Of a stretch of 64,000 bases of DNA, positions 8,313-16,141 are shown in pieces. A program made the position numbers and the translations under genes. Origin of the DNA: Pseudoscardovia suis (GTDB lineage: Bacteria; Actinomycetota; Actinomycetes; Actinomycetales; Bifidobacteriaceae). The notes below the pieces were generated by a model. The model saw nothing but the letters and a program-made list of their open reading frames with translations, did not search any database and was not told where the DNA came from. The number at the start of each line of letters is the position of its first letter. Positions within the stretch are counted from its first letter, which is position 1. Where the stretch lies: contig NZ_PGFC01000007.1 in NCBI RefSeq assembly GCF_002797875.1, forward strand, positions 1 through 64,000. Reading direction: 5' to 3'.

Positions 8313-8358
8313 TTCGACTACCGGATCTGCATAAGTTTGACTACCGGATTTGCATAAG
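8313..8358 (+). repeat. Two abutting 23-bp repeats near the origin
   Basis: Two copies of a TTCGACTACCGGAT / CTGCATAAG unit lie head to tail at 8313-8335 and 8336-8358. In the first copy GCAGAT...ATCTGC forms a hairpin around it. A third copy lies at 9508-9530 with related T-rich flanks. Confidence 0.75.
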
Positions 8359-8387
8359 CCCGGCGGTCGAACCCGCGTGCCCACGAC

Positions 8388-8491
8388 CGTCTAATTGATA
8401 GAAACTATAAGATAGCGTGCGCCGGAATCCCATATTTTCGCGGTTCACGCCATTGAACGCCGCGTCTAATTGATACTTCCTATAAGATAGC
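8388..8491. repeat. Pair of 29-bp imperfect dyads
   Basis: Copies at 8388-8416 and 8463-8491 are identical except for four central bases (GAAA versus CTTC). Each copy is itself an imperfect inverted repeat: CTAATTGATA against CTATAAGATAG, 8 of 11 positions matching. Invariant arms with a free centre suit a dimeric DNA-binding protein or a recombinase core site. From 8492 to 8752 I see no gene, only a short CTCCATcATGGAG palindrome at 8517-8529. Confidence 0.8.
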
Positions 8492-8752
8492 CCGTCACCG
8501 GGGAAGCCGTGCGCACTCCATCATGGAGCCTCGCACAGTCTCACCGGGGACACGCCACACGGCCTATTCGTCCCGGAGGCTACGCTCGATGGCCTTGCGT
8601 CGCGCGTCGCCCCGGCTTCGCTCCCTGTGCGGACGTGGGTCGTGGGGCGTGGTCGCGTTGCTCCGACGCAATCCACGCATGGCTTGGGCCATGAGCGGGT
8701 TGGTCACGCGCCACACGCTGTTCCGTCGCATTGTCTCCCCTTTCCTTTGTGC

Positions 8753-9109
8753 CTAGCGGTTGGTTTCATACGCTTGCGCGATATCCCACGGGTCGTACAA
8801 CCGGGTGGTGAAATCCACGCCGTCCACCCAGTCGCCACGAGTGTCGGACACGGAATAGCACTCGAAGCCCGTAGCGTAGGCGCGACCGTCAGCGTCCACG
8901 CCGAGACGGAACACGATATACGACGTGCGGTCGCCTTGGTATGGCGTGCTGATGGTTTCGAGGATTTCATCATCACACTTGGTGACTGCCTTGTACTGGA
9001 GGCCGTGCTTCTGGAGGCGCGTCTTGTTGTCTTGACGGAGTGCGCTGGCGATGGCCTTGGTGAGGTCGAGGCGTGCCGTCTGCTCGTCGGTGTGGGTTGT
9101 GGTGGTCAT
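8753..9109 (-). CDS. Hypothetical 118-aa protein
   Basis: This is a soluble, mixed-charge protein of unknown family. After an MTTTTHTDEQ start it has a helix (DLTKAIASALRQDNKTRLQ), then beta-rich segments TSYIVFRLGVDADGRAY and a C-terminal DPWDIAQAYETNR. ATG 9109 was chosen because AAAGGAAAC precedes it; the longer upstream frame would cover the intergenic gap. It is second in an operon with the 69-residue gene at 9160 (50-base gap), under a class I promoter. Confidence 0.7.
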   Translation of the reverse strand: MTTTTHTDEQTARLDLTKAIASALRQDNKTRLQKHGLQYKAVTKCDDEILETISTPYQGDRTSYIVFRLGVDADGRAYATGFECYSVSDTRGDWVDGVDFTTRLYDPWDIAQAYETNR

Positions 9110-9159
9110 GGCGTGTTTCCTTTTCTTTTTTGGCGGGGCTTGTGGGGCGTGTCGCGCGG

Positions 9160-9369
9160 CTACTTGGTGTCCTCGATGAACCTGATATCGGTCAAGTAGC
9201 ATTGTTCGTCCGGGGTGTCGATGGGTTCGGCGTGGCCGGATTCGACCGCGTTCCACACGTCATCGAGGTCGATGTAGTCAAGCACGGTGTCCTCGGTCGC
9301 TTCGTCGGGGACGTTGAGGGTGACCTCGTAGCTGTTGGTTTCCGTGTAGGTGAGGGTGACTTTCTTCAT
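9160..9369 (-). CDS. Small acidic protein, 69 aa
   Basis: An acidic protein starting MKKVTLTYTETNSYEVTLNV, giving two beta strands, followed by an acidic helical part. This pattern is common in small phage and plasmid proteins. ATG 9369 has a GGAAAACGCC ribosome region and the conserved class I leader 20 bases upstream. First gene of its operon; function unknown. Confidence 0.7.
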   Translation of the reverse strand: MKKVTLTYTETNSYEVTLNVPDEATEDTVLDYIDLDDVWNAVESGHAEPIDTPDEQCYLTDIRFIEDTK

Positions 9370-9414
9370 GGCGTTTTCCTTCCGGTCGTGTTGTCTTTCC
9401 TGTAGACATTTTCA

Positions 9415-9442
9415 ACACTACGCGCCTGTTCGTGAATGTCAA
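9415..9442 (-). promoter_or_regulatory. Class I promoter with conserved leader
   Basis: Minus strand TTGACA (9437-9442), 16 bp, TAGTGT (9415-9420). The conserved leader motif GGAAAGACAACAC follows (9388-9400). Confidence 0.85.
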
Positions 9443-9507
9443 AACACTAGGGGAAGGGTGATTGGGTGGTCGGAACGCGCCCCCTTTTTCCTGTCCCCTG
9501 GCGCGGG

Positions 9508-9530
9508 TTCGACTACCGAATCTGCATAAG
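9508..9530 (+). repeat. Third copy of the 23-bp origin repeat
   Basis: TTCGACTACCG then AATCTGCATAAG, one or two mismatches from the pair at 8313-8358. Confidence 0.75.
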
Positions 9531-9589
9531 GTTGCTGCACTGAAAACACGCCGGTCGGGTAACGGACGCGCACGGCGGGATACTTGCGG

Positions 9590-9832
9590 CTAGTCGTTCC
9601 AATCGCACGAAACGCCCCCACCCTGTCCGTGGGTTCTCACGCATGTGATTGTTTCGCCGTTCGGCTGCTGTATCTTGCACACGGTCAGACCGTGCCCCGC
9701 GTCCGTGCATTGCGAGCTGGATTCGTCGCCATGCGTATAGCTGACCGCCCAGCACATGGCAACGGCGACAATGACCAGGAATAGGCCGAATGCCGCGATC
9801 ATTTTTAGCGCGTTGGCTTTGTTTTCGTCCAT
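9590..9832 (-). CDS. Membrane-anchored small Cys-containing protein
   Basis: These 80 residues have a short N-terminus, one membrane helix (about residues 10-31) and about 50 outer residues with four Cys (CTDAG, TVCKI, TCVRT, SCDWND). The spacing would allow two disulfides, so an extracytoplasmic domain is likely. Last gene of the 10853-9590 cluster, 84 bases after its neighbour. No family recognised. Confidence 0.65.
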   Translation of the reverse strand: MDENKANALKMIAAFGLFLVIVAVAMCWAVSYTHGDESSSQCTDAGHGLTVCKIQQPNGETITCVRTHGQGGGVSCDWND

Positions 9833-9916
9833 TGTTTTTCTGCCTTTGGTCGGGTTGGAGGGTCAAGCGGTTGCCGCGCCGCAAGGGGCTGGGGCTAGGC
9901 CCGCCCCTCCGTGCGC

Positions 9917-10267
9917 CTACTCGTTGAGAATCACACGCTTGTCGGGGCCCTTGACCGTGAAGCTCTGCGTCGCCTCGTCCCACTCGCCAAGGGAGTACGC
10001 CTCGGAATATTCGCTGTGGAGGCAGAGGTTCGCTTCGTTGCGGATTCCCGTCTCGTCCTCGTGATCATTGTCGAGGACGATGCAATCCCCGTCGTCGTCT
10101 GCGGGCGCATGCCAGTCGCCCAGCTCGTTGATGGTGGCGCGCGTGCCGTCGGGCAGCATGAAGCGGACGATGAACAGCCAGTCGCCGGGCGTGGGGTCCT
10201 CGTTGGTTTCGAGGTAGGCGCGCACGTCGGTCGCCTTGAAAGCCTTGTAATACTGCTTTGCCATCAT
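9917..10267 (-). CDS. Hypothetical acidic protein, 116 aa
   Basis: It starts MMAKQYYKAFKATDVRAYLE and continues with a strongly acidic middle (DDDGDCIVLDNDHEDE). The pattern suggests a small soluble alpha/beta protein. The second ATG may be the real start. It lies 34 bases downstream of the gene at 10302 and probably shares its class I promoter. Function unknown. Confidence 0.7.
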   Translation of the reverse strand: MMAKQYYKAFKATDVRAYLETNEDPTPGDWLFIVRFMLPDGTRATINELGDWHAPADDDGDCIVLDNDHEDETGIRNEANLCLHSEYSEAYSLGEWDEATQSFTVKGPDKRVILNE

Positions 10268-10301
10268 TTTTCCTGCCCTTTCGGAGTGTTGCGTGGGTTG
10301 C

Positions 10302-10853
10302 CTAGGCTTGGAGGGTTACGGTCACGCCAGCCGTCTTGCATTCCTCCACCGCGTTGTGTCGGCGATCCTCTGGCATGTCTGTGATTTCGTGGCGTGCGGC
10401 TGTGGCGAGGCTCACCCAGCGTCGGCCGGATTCGCCGTCATGTACGCGCCACTTGCCTGCGTCGAGGACATACTGGTATCCGGTGGGGGTGTCGTATATG
10501 AGCGCGTCCAGGCTGTCGTATGTCTGTGCCTTGCGTTCGCCTTTGCCTGTGATGCGGCGCGTGTACATATCCATGAGTTCGTCCACCGTCTTCTCATCGA
10601 GCTTGTTCAGGTACGTCAGCTCGTACCAGTGCTTGCAACCGAGCGCGGCCACGATGTGAGTGATGACGTCCACGGGTTCGTTTCCGAGGCTCCAAATGTC
10701 GCCCAGTTCGAGGAGCCTGTCCACTTTCATCGGGTCGGTGTAGTGTGCGGCGAGGGTGAGGCCCACCCCGGTGGGGTATCCGTCGAAGTTGCAGTAGATG
10801 GCGGTGATGGTGCCGTCCTGGTTCCTTTTGCCGATTATGCAGGGGGTGCCCAT
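10302..10853 (-). CDS. Phage-type hypothetical protein (CNFDGYPTGVG motif)
   Basis: This 183-residue protein begins MGTPCIIGKRNQDG and has IYCNFDGYPTGVGLTLAAHYTDPMKVDRLLELGD. Proteins with this [C-x-x-DGYP-x-GVG-x-TL-x-x-HY] signature are widespread in phages and prophages, but their role is unknown to me. It is the first gene of a three-gene cluster with a class I promoter and leader directly upstream. Confidence 0.75.
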   Translation of the reverse strand: MGTPCIIGKRNQDGTITAIYCNFDGYPTGVGLTLAAHYTDPMKVDRLLELGDIWSLGNEPVDVITHIVAALGCKHWYELTYLNKLDEKTVDELMDMYTRRITGKGERKAQTYDSLDALIYDTPTGYQYVLDAGKWRVHDGESGRRWVSLATAARHEITDMPEDRRHNAVEECKTAGVTVTLQA

Positions 10854-10899
10854 TGTCGTGTCCTTTCGGCTGTGTTGTCTTTCCTTGCTGACACCATCA

Positions 10900-10927
10900 A
10901 CATTAGTGGGTATCCGATGAGTGTCAA
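10900..10927 (-). promoter_or_regulatory. Class I promoter with conserved leader
   Basis: Minus strand TTGACA (10922-10927), 16 bp, TAATGT (10900-10905); leader motif GGAAAGACAACAC at 10872-10884. Confidence 0.85.
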
Positions 10928-11054
10928 AACACTGGGGAACAGGCTACTTGTCCGTTGGAACGCCTTATATGCGCATGGATTGCACGCCCGGGGTGCGCGG
11001 CGCATGATGCGCGACGCATGCGGAGCATGACCGCGCGACATATGGACCGCGCCA

Positions 11055-11120
11055 CCCGGAACGCAAAGACGAAACCGGCATGCTATTGACCAACGCCCTG
11101 CACCGTTTCGAATCCGTCGC
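11055..11120 (-). pseudogene. Remnant of a cytosine-5 methyltransferase C-terminus
   Basis: In the minus frame ATDSKRCRALVNSMPVSS can be read. It matches the end of the neighbouring methyltransferase (APDSKRYKALGNSMAVPV) at both protein and DNA level (shared CGTTTCGAATCCG). Nothing else of a methyltransferase is visible around it, so it is a broken copy or the trace of an earlier gene replaced by recombination. A hairpin (GGCGGCA/TGCCGCC) follows at 11140-11164. I see no gene between 10928 and 11326. Confidence 0.55.
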
Positions 11121-11326
11121 GCCGATAAACAAAAGAAAAGGCGGCACGCCTAAAACATGCCGCCAAGCAAGCCACGTCTCAACGTGACAAGAAACCGTAC
11201 CCGCAACTAGGCAGGTCAGCAAAACTGGTGCCGCATTCGCGAGGGACGGCACCGTGACTGTCCCCACATCAAGTGGGCCAGCTATTGGGCATGATGCTCG
11301 CGAACATCACACCCGCGTGTACTTTA

Positions 11327-13564
11327 TCACAGTTTGGAATTGTTCACCAGCCTGATTCCCTCGCCGATCCACCGCATCACGGGAACCGCCATGCTGTTGC
11401 CCAGGGCCTTGTACCGTTTCGAATCCGGCGCATGATCGGCCCCACGCCACGGCACGTCCGTATACCCGTCCGGGAAGCCTTGGAGCCGCTCGCATTCGAC
11501 GGGCGTAAGCCGACGCACCGCGAAAGCATCATCACCGCCCGCGAACAGCGTCTGCTGCTGCCCGGTGGTGAGGGTCCCGCTCATGTCCCTTTGCACAAGC
11601 GCACCCTTCCCGCCGCCTTCCTTCCCGCTTCGGATGATGCACGTGCTCGGAGCATTGACAAAGCAAGCGTTTTTACTGTCATGCACGGTCAATGTAGGCG
11701 ACACGTCCTCCCCCACGGCCATGTTCGTCCCACTATCCGAAGTGCACCAGACCCCATGCACGTCCGATGCAGTGAGAGTGTACATGGCTCCATCATCCTC
11801 GTAGCCTGGACCATTACCCCCGTTCCCCGGCTTCCTGTTGATTATGTTTCCGGCAATCGCCCCGCATCTGTCAGTGCCGCCAACTGCCTCTCCAACGCTT
11901 GCATCAGATCGGCGGGCAATGGCTTTCCGCGCTTCCCGGCTCGACGGATAATCCCACTGCAGGCTCTCGCGCTCAAAAAGAACCGGGGCGGCACGCCGCC
12001 AGTCTCTAGTATTGATGACAAGGAAGACACGTCTGCGTCTTTGTGCCACTCCGTAGAATTGAGCGTCCAACACTCTCCAAGCGGCCCCGCCATCAGGCCA
12101 GAGTTCGGCCACGCCCGCGAGGAGTGAGCCGAAAGCGCGTCCTTTGTCTGCGGATAATACGCCGGGCACGTTCTCCCAGACGATCCATTCCGGATCAATC
12201 TTGTGACAAGCTCGGAGATATTCGAGCATGAGCTGGCCGCGAGGATCGTCCAACGCCTTCCGCAATCCTGCGATCGAGAAGGCCTGGCAGTTGTGAACTG
12301 CAATTCCATCTGCTGTGTAGCTGTGGTCATCTTCCACTTCCATGTTGTAGACCGTTATGTTTCTGCGGCCTTCGGATTTTCCTCTTACCAATCCCCAGAA
12401 GCCGTCTTGTTTCATTACTGCACTTCTGGGGTGCTTCGTGTATTGCAACCTGTAGTAGGGGCGTTCATTGACTCGCCTACCGTCGATGACGCATTGACTT
12501 CTCTTGTTGACGGTTCGTATCATGCTAACCGCGTATCCAAGGCCAGAAGCCAGCATCTTCATGCCGATGCACAGCCGCCTGTTGATGGAAGTCGAACTGT
12601 ACCCATTCCTGGTTTGCATTCCGTCCGACTCCATGTATCCGAGGAACAGTTGCTCACGCCATTCACGGTTCATTCCGAACACCCATGCCGGAAGATTCTT
12701 CCCCTCGGCATGAACTCCGAAATTGTCAACGAGCCAGTCATACAGTGCCGTCGAAGAGCATGTAAACCTTGTGGTGGTTTCCTGCTCGCTGCGTCCCCAA
12801 TGCAATCCCGTGTCAGCCAACTTGGATTCAAGGTCTTCCGCTGAGTCGCGTGAACAGCAGACATAGGTTCGTTTCATCGGTGAGTTGACGCGGTTCCTTC
12901 GCATATGGATGTTCGCCCACCCATCGCCAAGCCACCTGCCGACGAAGTAGAAGAACGGCGCATTAAGGTCGAATGTCGTTCGGTTTGCCGTGTTTTCCTC
13001 GCATGTAGGTACCGGCAACGATTCAACCGAAGCGTTGAGATTAAGCCAGAATCTTCCTTCCATCGCGCTTGCCTGGACCCAGGTCGGTTCACCTGTGAGA
13101 TGCCGCTTGTATGATCGGCTTGCCGTATCCCACACCGGATGCTTCTCGTCTGATAGGAACGGGTGGTTGGCGGTGCATTCCAGACTGTTTACGCCTTGTC
13201 CTCTGAGAATGATGGTGTCGGATTGTTTTGACCCCACTGATAGGACGCGACGCCAGCGATTTCTGTGCGTGAGAACCATATCTCCGGCTTTGACTTCTTC
13301 GATTGGCTTCAATCGTTCGGAGGTTAATACGAGCGTCCCAGCGGGGAAACATGGGCTGCCTCCGACCACAATGTCGGCTGTTCCACGATATTCCTCCCAA
13401 TCCACTTTCGTCATGTCCCCCAGGTCGGGCACGTCGGGGTAATGGTGCGCCAAGACGGCTTTGGGGAATGGGTCGATTTCCGCGTAGGCTACCGGCATCC
13501 ATCCGAATGGTTCCCATGCGACCGTGGCCGCCTCGATACCGCTGAAAAGCGAAACGTACTTCAA
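11327..13564 (-). CDS. DNA cytosine-5 methyltransferase interrupted by an intein
   Basis: The precursor has 745 residues. The methyltransferase part (391 residues after splicing) transfers a methyl group from SAM to cytosine C5. Motif I is SLFSGIEAAT, motif IV GGSP-CQAFS (split by the intein right before the catalytic Cys), motif VI WVWENVPG-like (IVWENVPGV), motif VIII QRRRRVF, and motif X DSKRYKALGNSMAVP. The start is a TTG at 13564 after AAAGGATCAGGAG; the longer frame upstream would run through two other genes. It is probably last in the 14178-11327 operon under a class I promoter. No partner endonuclease is adjacent, so it looks like a phage/plasmid-type orphan methylase used for self-protection. 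Confidence 0.9.
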   Translation of the reverse strand: MKYVSLFSGIEAATVAWEPFGWMPVAYAEIDPFPKAVLAHHYPDVPDLGDMTKVDWEEYRGTADIVVGGSPCFPAGTLVLTSERLKPIEEVKAGDMVLTHRNRWRRVLSVGSKQSDTIILRGQGVNSLECTANHPFLSDEKHPVWDTASRSYKRHLTGEPTWVQASAMEGRFWLNLNASVESLPVPTCEENTANRTTFDLNAPFFYFVGRWLGDGWANIHMRRNRVNSPMKRTYVCCSRDSAEDLESKLADTGLHWGRSEQETTTRFTCSSTALYDWLVDNFGVHAEGKNLPAWVFGMNREWREQLFLGYMESDGMQTRNGYSSTSINRRLCIGMKMLASGLGYAVSMIRTVNKRSQCVIDGRRVNERPYYRLQYTKHPRSAVMKQDGFWGLVRGKSEGRRNITVYNMEVEDDHSYTADGIAVHNCQAFSIAGLRKALDDPRGQLMLEYLRACHKIDPEWIVWENVPGVLSADKGRAFGSLLAGVAELWPDGGAAWRVLDAQFYGVAQRRRRVFLVINTRDWRRAAPVLFERESLQWDYPSSREARKAIARRSDASVGEAVGGTDRCGAIAGNIINRKPGNGGNGPGYEDDGAMYTLTASDVHGVWCTSDSGTNMAVGEDVSPTLTVHDSKNACFVNAPSTCIIRSGKEGGGKGALVQRDMSGTLTTGQQQTLFAGGDDAFAVRRLTPVECERLQGFPDGYTDVPWRGADHAPDSKRYKALGNSMAVPVMRWIGEGIRLVNNSKL
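12290..13351 (-). mobile_element. Intein with LAGLIDADG homing endonuclease
   Basis: A 354-residue in-frame intein. It begins with Cys in block A form (CFPAGTLVLT), has a block B-like TANHP, two LAGLIDADG-type motifs (FVGRWLGDG and FLGYMESDG), block F-like YNMEVEDDHSYTADG, and ends AVHN before Cys+1 of the host. It sits exactly at the catalytic Cys of motif IV, so the enzyme is inactive until splicing. The base composition is lower in GC than its surroundings, fitting later insertion by homing. Confidence 0.93.
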
Positions 13565-13658
13565 CTCCTGATCCTTTCGGAGACCATCACCGTATGCCGT
13601 TTCCCAGTATAACCACAACGGGGCGTGTCGTGGAACCCCATGCGATGTTTTGACCCGG

Positions 13659-13982
13659 TCAACGGAAATCCACGCGCAACCACACCGGGTAAATGAGCCA
13701 CGATCGCTTCCACCGGGGAATCCACAGGCTGGCGACACCATTCGACGCGCCCAGCAGCCATTGCACCGACTCGCATCGCAAGGCACGCGCGTAAGCCGTT
13801 TCCGGTGACTCCCCGAAACGGAAAGCCGGATACAAGCGCACCATGCCACGCCGATGCCCGTCGCGCACCGTCAGCCGCGTCACATGCCCCTGATACCCTG
13901 TCTCAAACTTGTACCAGTCGGTGAAATGCCGCCACGCGACGCGCAACGCCATGTCATCGAGACATTTCGTCGTGTCAGTCAA
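13659..13982 (-). CDS. Hypothetical 107-aa protein
   Basis: A basic, Trp-rich soluble protein (ALRVAWRHFTDWYKFETGYQGHVTRL...WLLGASNGVASLWIPRWKRSWLIYPVWLRVDFR). The TTG at 13982 overlaps the stop of the upstream gene; a later ATG (about 13952) is possible. Middle gene of the operon leading to the methyltransferase. No family recognised. Confidence 0.55.
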   Translation of the reverse strand: MTDTTKCLDDMALRVAWRHFTDWYKFETGYQGHVTRLTVRDGHRRGMVRLYPAFRFGESPETAYARALRCESVQWLLGASNGVASLWIPRWKRSWLIYPVWLRVDFR

Positions 13983-14178
13983 TGAGTGCTTCGTAGAGGC
14001 CGCTGTCGATGGTGACGTATTCCGTTCCGTCGACGATGAGCTTGTAGATGGGCCAGCCGGGCTTGCCGTCTTCGTGGAAGCACTGTTCGCGCTTCAGGCG
14101 CTCCCACACGCCGGCTCCGAAACTTCCGTAGATTTCGTCGGCCTGTTCGTATGCTTCCTTGATGGTGAGCTTCTTCAT
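13975..14178 (-). CDS. Small hypothetical protein, 67 aa
   Basis: It starts MKKLTIKEAYEQADEIYGSFG and carries WPIYKLIVDGTEYVTIDSGLYEALID, a compact alpha/beta pattern. A GGAAG ribosome site precedes ATG 14178. First gene after a class I promoter with leader, upstream of the methyltransferase. Function unknown. Confidence 0.7.
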   Translation of the reverse strand: MKKLTIKEAYEQADEIYGSFGAGVWERLKREQCFHEDGKPGWPIYKLIVDGTEYVTIDSGLYEALID

Positions 14179-14225
14179 TTTGGCGCTTCCTTTCAGGTGT
14201 GTTGTCTTTCCTTATGACACCAATC

Positions 14226-14253
14226 ACACTACCCGACTATCCATGAATGTCAA
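14226..14253 (-). promoter_or_regulatory. Class I promoter with conserved leader
   Basis: Minus strand TTGACA (14248-14253), 16 bp, TAGTGT (14226-14231); leader motif GGAAAGACAACAC at 14199-14211. Confidence 0.85.
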
Positions 14254-14281
14254 AACACCGTAAAACAGGCGGAATCCCACA

Positions 14282-14653
14282 TCAAGCTTCGTCCGTGTCC
14301 ATTCCGCGCATGGCTTCGTCCAGCCTGTCCACGCCGAACGCCTCCCGGTATGCGCCGATGATTTCGTCGCGCTCGTTCCACGCCTCGTTTTCGAGAGCGA
14401 ACGTGCTGACGATTTCGAGGTTCCCGAGACCGTTCCATCGCACCATCGCGTCCAAGTAGGAAACACCATCCTCGATGCTTCCGAAGAACATGGCGCGGAG
14501 GATTTCGCTCCGCTTCACGCCGTCGAGCATTTCGTCGGCGTCCATGATGGGCGTCGCGTCCGCCCATTCGAACCCGCAGTCCTCATAATTGAGATCGCGC
14601 GCCATGTCGATGAGCCTGTCCGTGGTCTTCCTCGTGTTCCTGAGTGCTGTCAT
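14282..14653 (-). CDS. Hypothetical acidic helical protein, 123 aa
   Basis: A mostly helical acidic protein (MTALRNTRKTTDRLIDMARDLN..., later SEILRAMFFGSIEDGVSYLDAMVRWNGLGNLEIVSTFALENEAWNERD). It follows the gene at 14684 after 30 bases, in the same operon. No known domain is visible. Confidence 0.7.
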   Translation of the reverse strand: MTALRNTRKTTDRLIDMARDLNYEDCGFEWADATPIMDADEMLDGVKRSEILRAMFFGSIEDGVSYLDAMVRWNGLGNLEIVSTFALENEAWNERDEIIGAYREAFGVDRLDEAMRGMDTDEA

Positions 14654-14683
14654 GATGTGCCGTTTTCCTTTGCGTGGGGCGGG

Positions 14684-14944
14684 TCATGCCATTGGGGTCG
14701 CGTCCTCGCGCGGCATAATGATGATGCTGCCGTCATCATGGGTCAAGCACCCGTGGGCTTCCGTCTCGATGACATCCTCAGCCTTGTACACGTGGGGGCG
14801 GTGCCAGCCTTGCCAGTTGTCCCAATGCTCCATGTTGCGCCCGGCGAGACGCTTCGCCCCCAAGAGGGTGGGGGTGCCGCCGTAGCAGTAGGGCTCGTAC
14901 TGTCCGCCGATGACGTAGTACCTGTTCTTGTTGTCCTTGCGCAT
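14684..14944 (-). CDS. Hypothetical 86-aa protein
   Basis: It starts MRKDNKNRYYVIGGQYEPYCYGGTPTLLGAKRLAGRN and continues with WDNWQGWHRPHVYKAEDV, a pattern common in phage-encoded small proteins. ATG 14944 follows AAAGGACACGTC. First gene after the promoter at 14980. Confidence 0.7.
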   Translation of the reverse strand: MRKDNKNRYYVIGGQYEPYCYGGTPTLLGAKRLAGRNMEHWDNWQGWHRPHVYKAEDVIETEAHGCLTHDDGSIIIMPREDATPMA

Positions 14945-14979
14945 GACGTGTCCTTTCGGTTTTGATTGCGTCACCAATC

Positions 14980-15007
14980 ACACTACCCGGCTTTACGGGA
15001 ATGTCAA
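14980..15007 (-). promoter_or_regulatory. Class I promoter
   Basis: Minus strand TTGACA (15002-15007), 16 bp, TAGTGT (14980-14985). The long leader motif is missing here. Confidence 0.8.
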
Positions 15008-15062
15008 AACACCCTACCAGCACGCCACATCACCGGGGTTGCCGCCGCCGCGTGGAGCCGGG

Positions 15063-15383
15063 TCAGATGTTCGTGCGGAGCATCCGGCGGACAAGCCTGT
15101 AACGGTCGGTCACGCTGCCTGTCGCACCATCCCACCGGGATGTTTCCACTGTCCCGTGCACAGTATGTGTTGCGATGAGATCCCCTGACTGTGTGTCAAG
15201 ACTGATTTCGAGCCTGTTGCCGGGATCGTCGGAATGCCAGACGTGAAGCAGCGTATTGTCCTTGCTGAGTTCCGTGTGCCAGCCTTCGTCTTCGGGTAGT
15301 TGGCTTGCGGCTTCCACCCATAGGTTCGACATGGCAAGCCGTACCATCGACGGGGTGATGACGTCCGTGCTTGTGCCTATCAT
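15063..15383 (-). CDS. Hypothetical 106-aa protein
   Basis: A soluble protein with a helical start (DVITPSMVRLAMSNLWVEAASQLPEDEGWH) and beta-rich middle (LLHVWHSDDPGNRLEISLDTQSGDLIATHTVHG). ATG 15383 follows GAAAGGACACGAA. Single gene under a class I promoter with leader. Function unknown. Confidence 0.7.
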   Translation of the reverse strand: MIGTSTDVITPSMVRLAMSNLWVEAASQLPEDEGWHTELSKDNTLLHVWHSDDPGNRLEISLDTQSGDLIATHTVHGTVETSRWDGATGSVTDRYRLVRRMLRTNI

Positions 15384-15427
15384 TTCGTGTCCTTTCGGTT
15401 GTGTTGTCTTTCCGGTTGGCATGATTC

Positions 15428-15455
15428 ACATTAGTGGCTTTCCATAGAGTGTCAA
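15428..15455 (-). promoter_or_regulatory. Class I promoter with conserved leader
   Basis: Minus strand TTGACA (15450-15455), 16 bp, TAATGT (15428-15433); leader motif GGAAAGACAACAC at 15401-15413. Between here and 15723 I see no gene, only a hairpin (GCCGGACGG 15510-15518 with CCATCCGGC 15541-15549). Confidence 0.85.
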
Positions 15456-15723
15456 AACACGCAGGAAAAGGCGAAACAAGCCCGTCAAGCTCAATGAAAG
15501 AAAAGGAAAGCCGGACGGAAGCGGACATCATCGCCCACCGCCATCCGGCTCCAATCATGCCGCCGAAAGGAAAAACCGGCATGACGCGTACGCGGAAGAG
15601 ATGAAGGAAAGACCCGCGCACACGAACAGCATACCACGAGGCAAGACAACACACCCGAATCCGACGGCACACCGTAAAAGCGTAAAATCAGAGACATAAA
15701 CACAAGCGGAAAGGCGATTCGAA

Positions 15724-16038
15724 TTGAAAGACGGCAAACGCATGACGGTGAGATCATCACACGCGAACAAGATGGAACCGTGGAAGCTCGAAGTCGTGAT
15801 ACGCGGCGAAGGACGATCGGACGGGCGTACCGTGGCCGGTGTCGTAGGACGCACGATGCGGGGCGCATCCCACCCCCCACTGTCACAGCCGGATGGTTTC
15901 TGGGCGTGGACCGGAGATGGTTTGGGCGTAGTCGAATTGGAGCAGTGTCTGGACGCTTTGGCTGAGGTGCGTGGCGCGTTGTGCCGTCGGCTTGCCGAAG
16001 CGTGGGCACGTGAGGATTCCACAGCCGATGGGGTGTGA
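15724..16038 (+). CDS. Hypothetical 104-aa protein
   Basis: It starts at TTG 15724 (or ATG 15742) after GGAAAGG. Beta strands (WKLEVVIRGEGRSDGRTVAGVVGR) are followed by a helix (VVELEQCLDALAEVRGALCRRLAEAW). It is short and compact with no family recognised. Its end lies just ahead of the next class I promoter. Coding looks likely but the start is uncertain. Confidence 0.5.
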   Translation: MKDGKRMTVRSSHANKMEPWKLEVVIRGEGRSDGRTVAGVVGRTMRGASHPPLSQPDGFWAWTGDGLGVVELEQCLDALAEVRGALCRRLAEAWAREDSTADGV

Positions 16039-16069
16039 GAGTGTGTCCAATCGCCTGTCTATGCGTGTT

Positions 16070-16097
16070 TTGACACTCTGCTGATATCCACTAGTGT
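16070..16097 (+). promoter_or_regulatory. Class I promoter, plus strand
   Basis: TTGACA at 16070-16075, 16 bp, TAGTGT at 16092-16097; a leader AAGGAAAGACAGCAC, one base off the common motif, follows. Confidence 0.85.
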
Positions 16098-16141
16098 TGG
16101 GAATGTCATAAGGAAAGACAGCACAGCCGAAAGGATGCATC

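Noticed and set aside
7756..8334. Long plus-strand frame across the repeat region
   Set aside because: Its codons simply follow the iterons (FLHVSGCDTPC-type repeats), other frames are open too, and there is no ribosome site.
8492..8752. Short plus-strand frames next to the origin
   Set aside because: No ribosome sites, Arg/Ser-rich random composition, and the convergent real gene starts at 8753.
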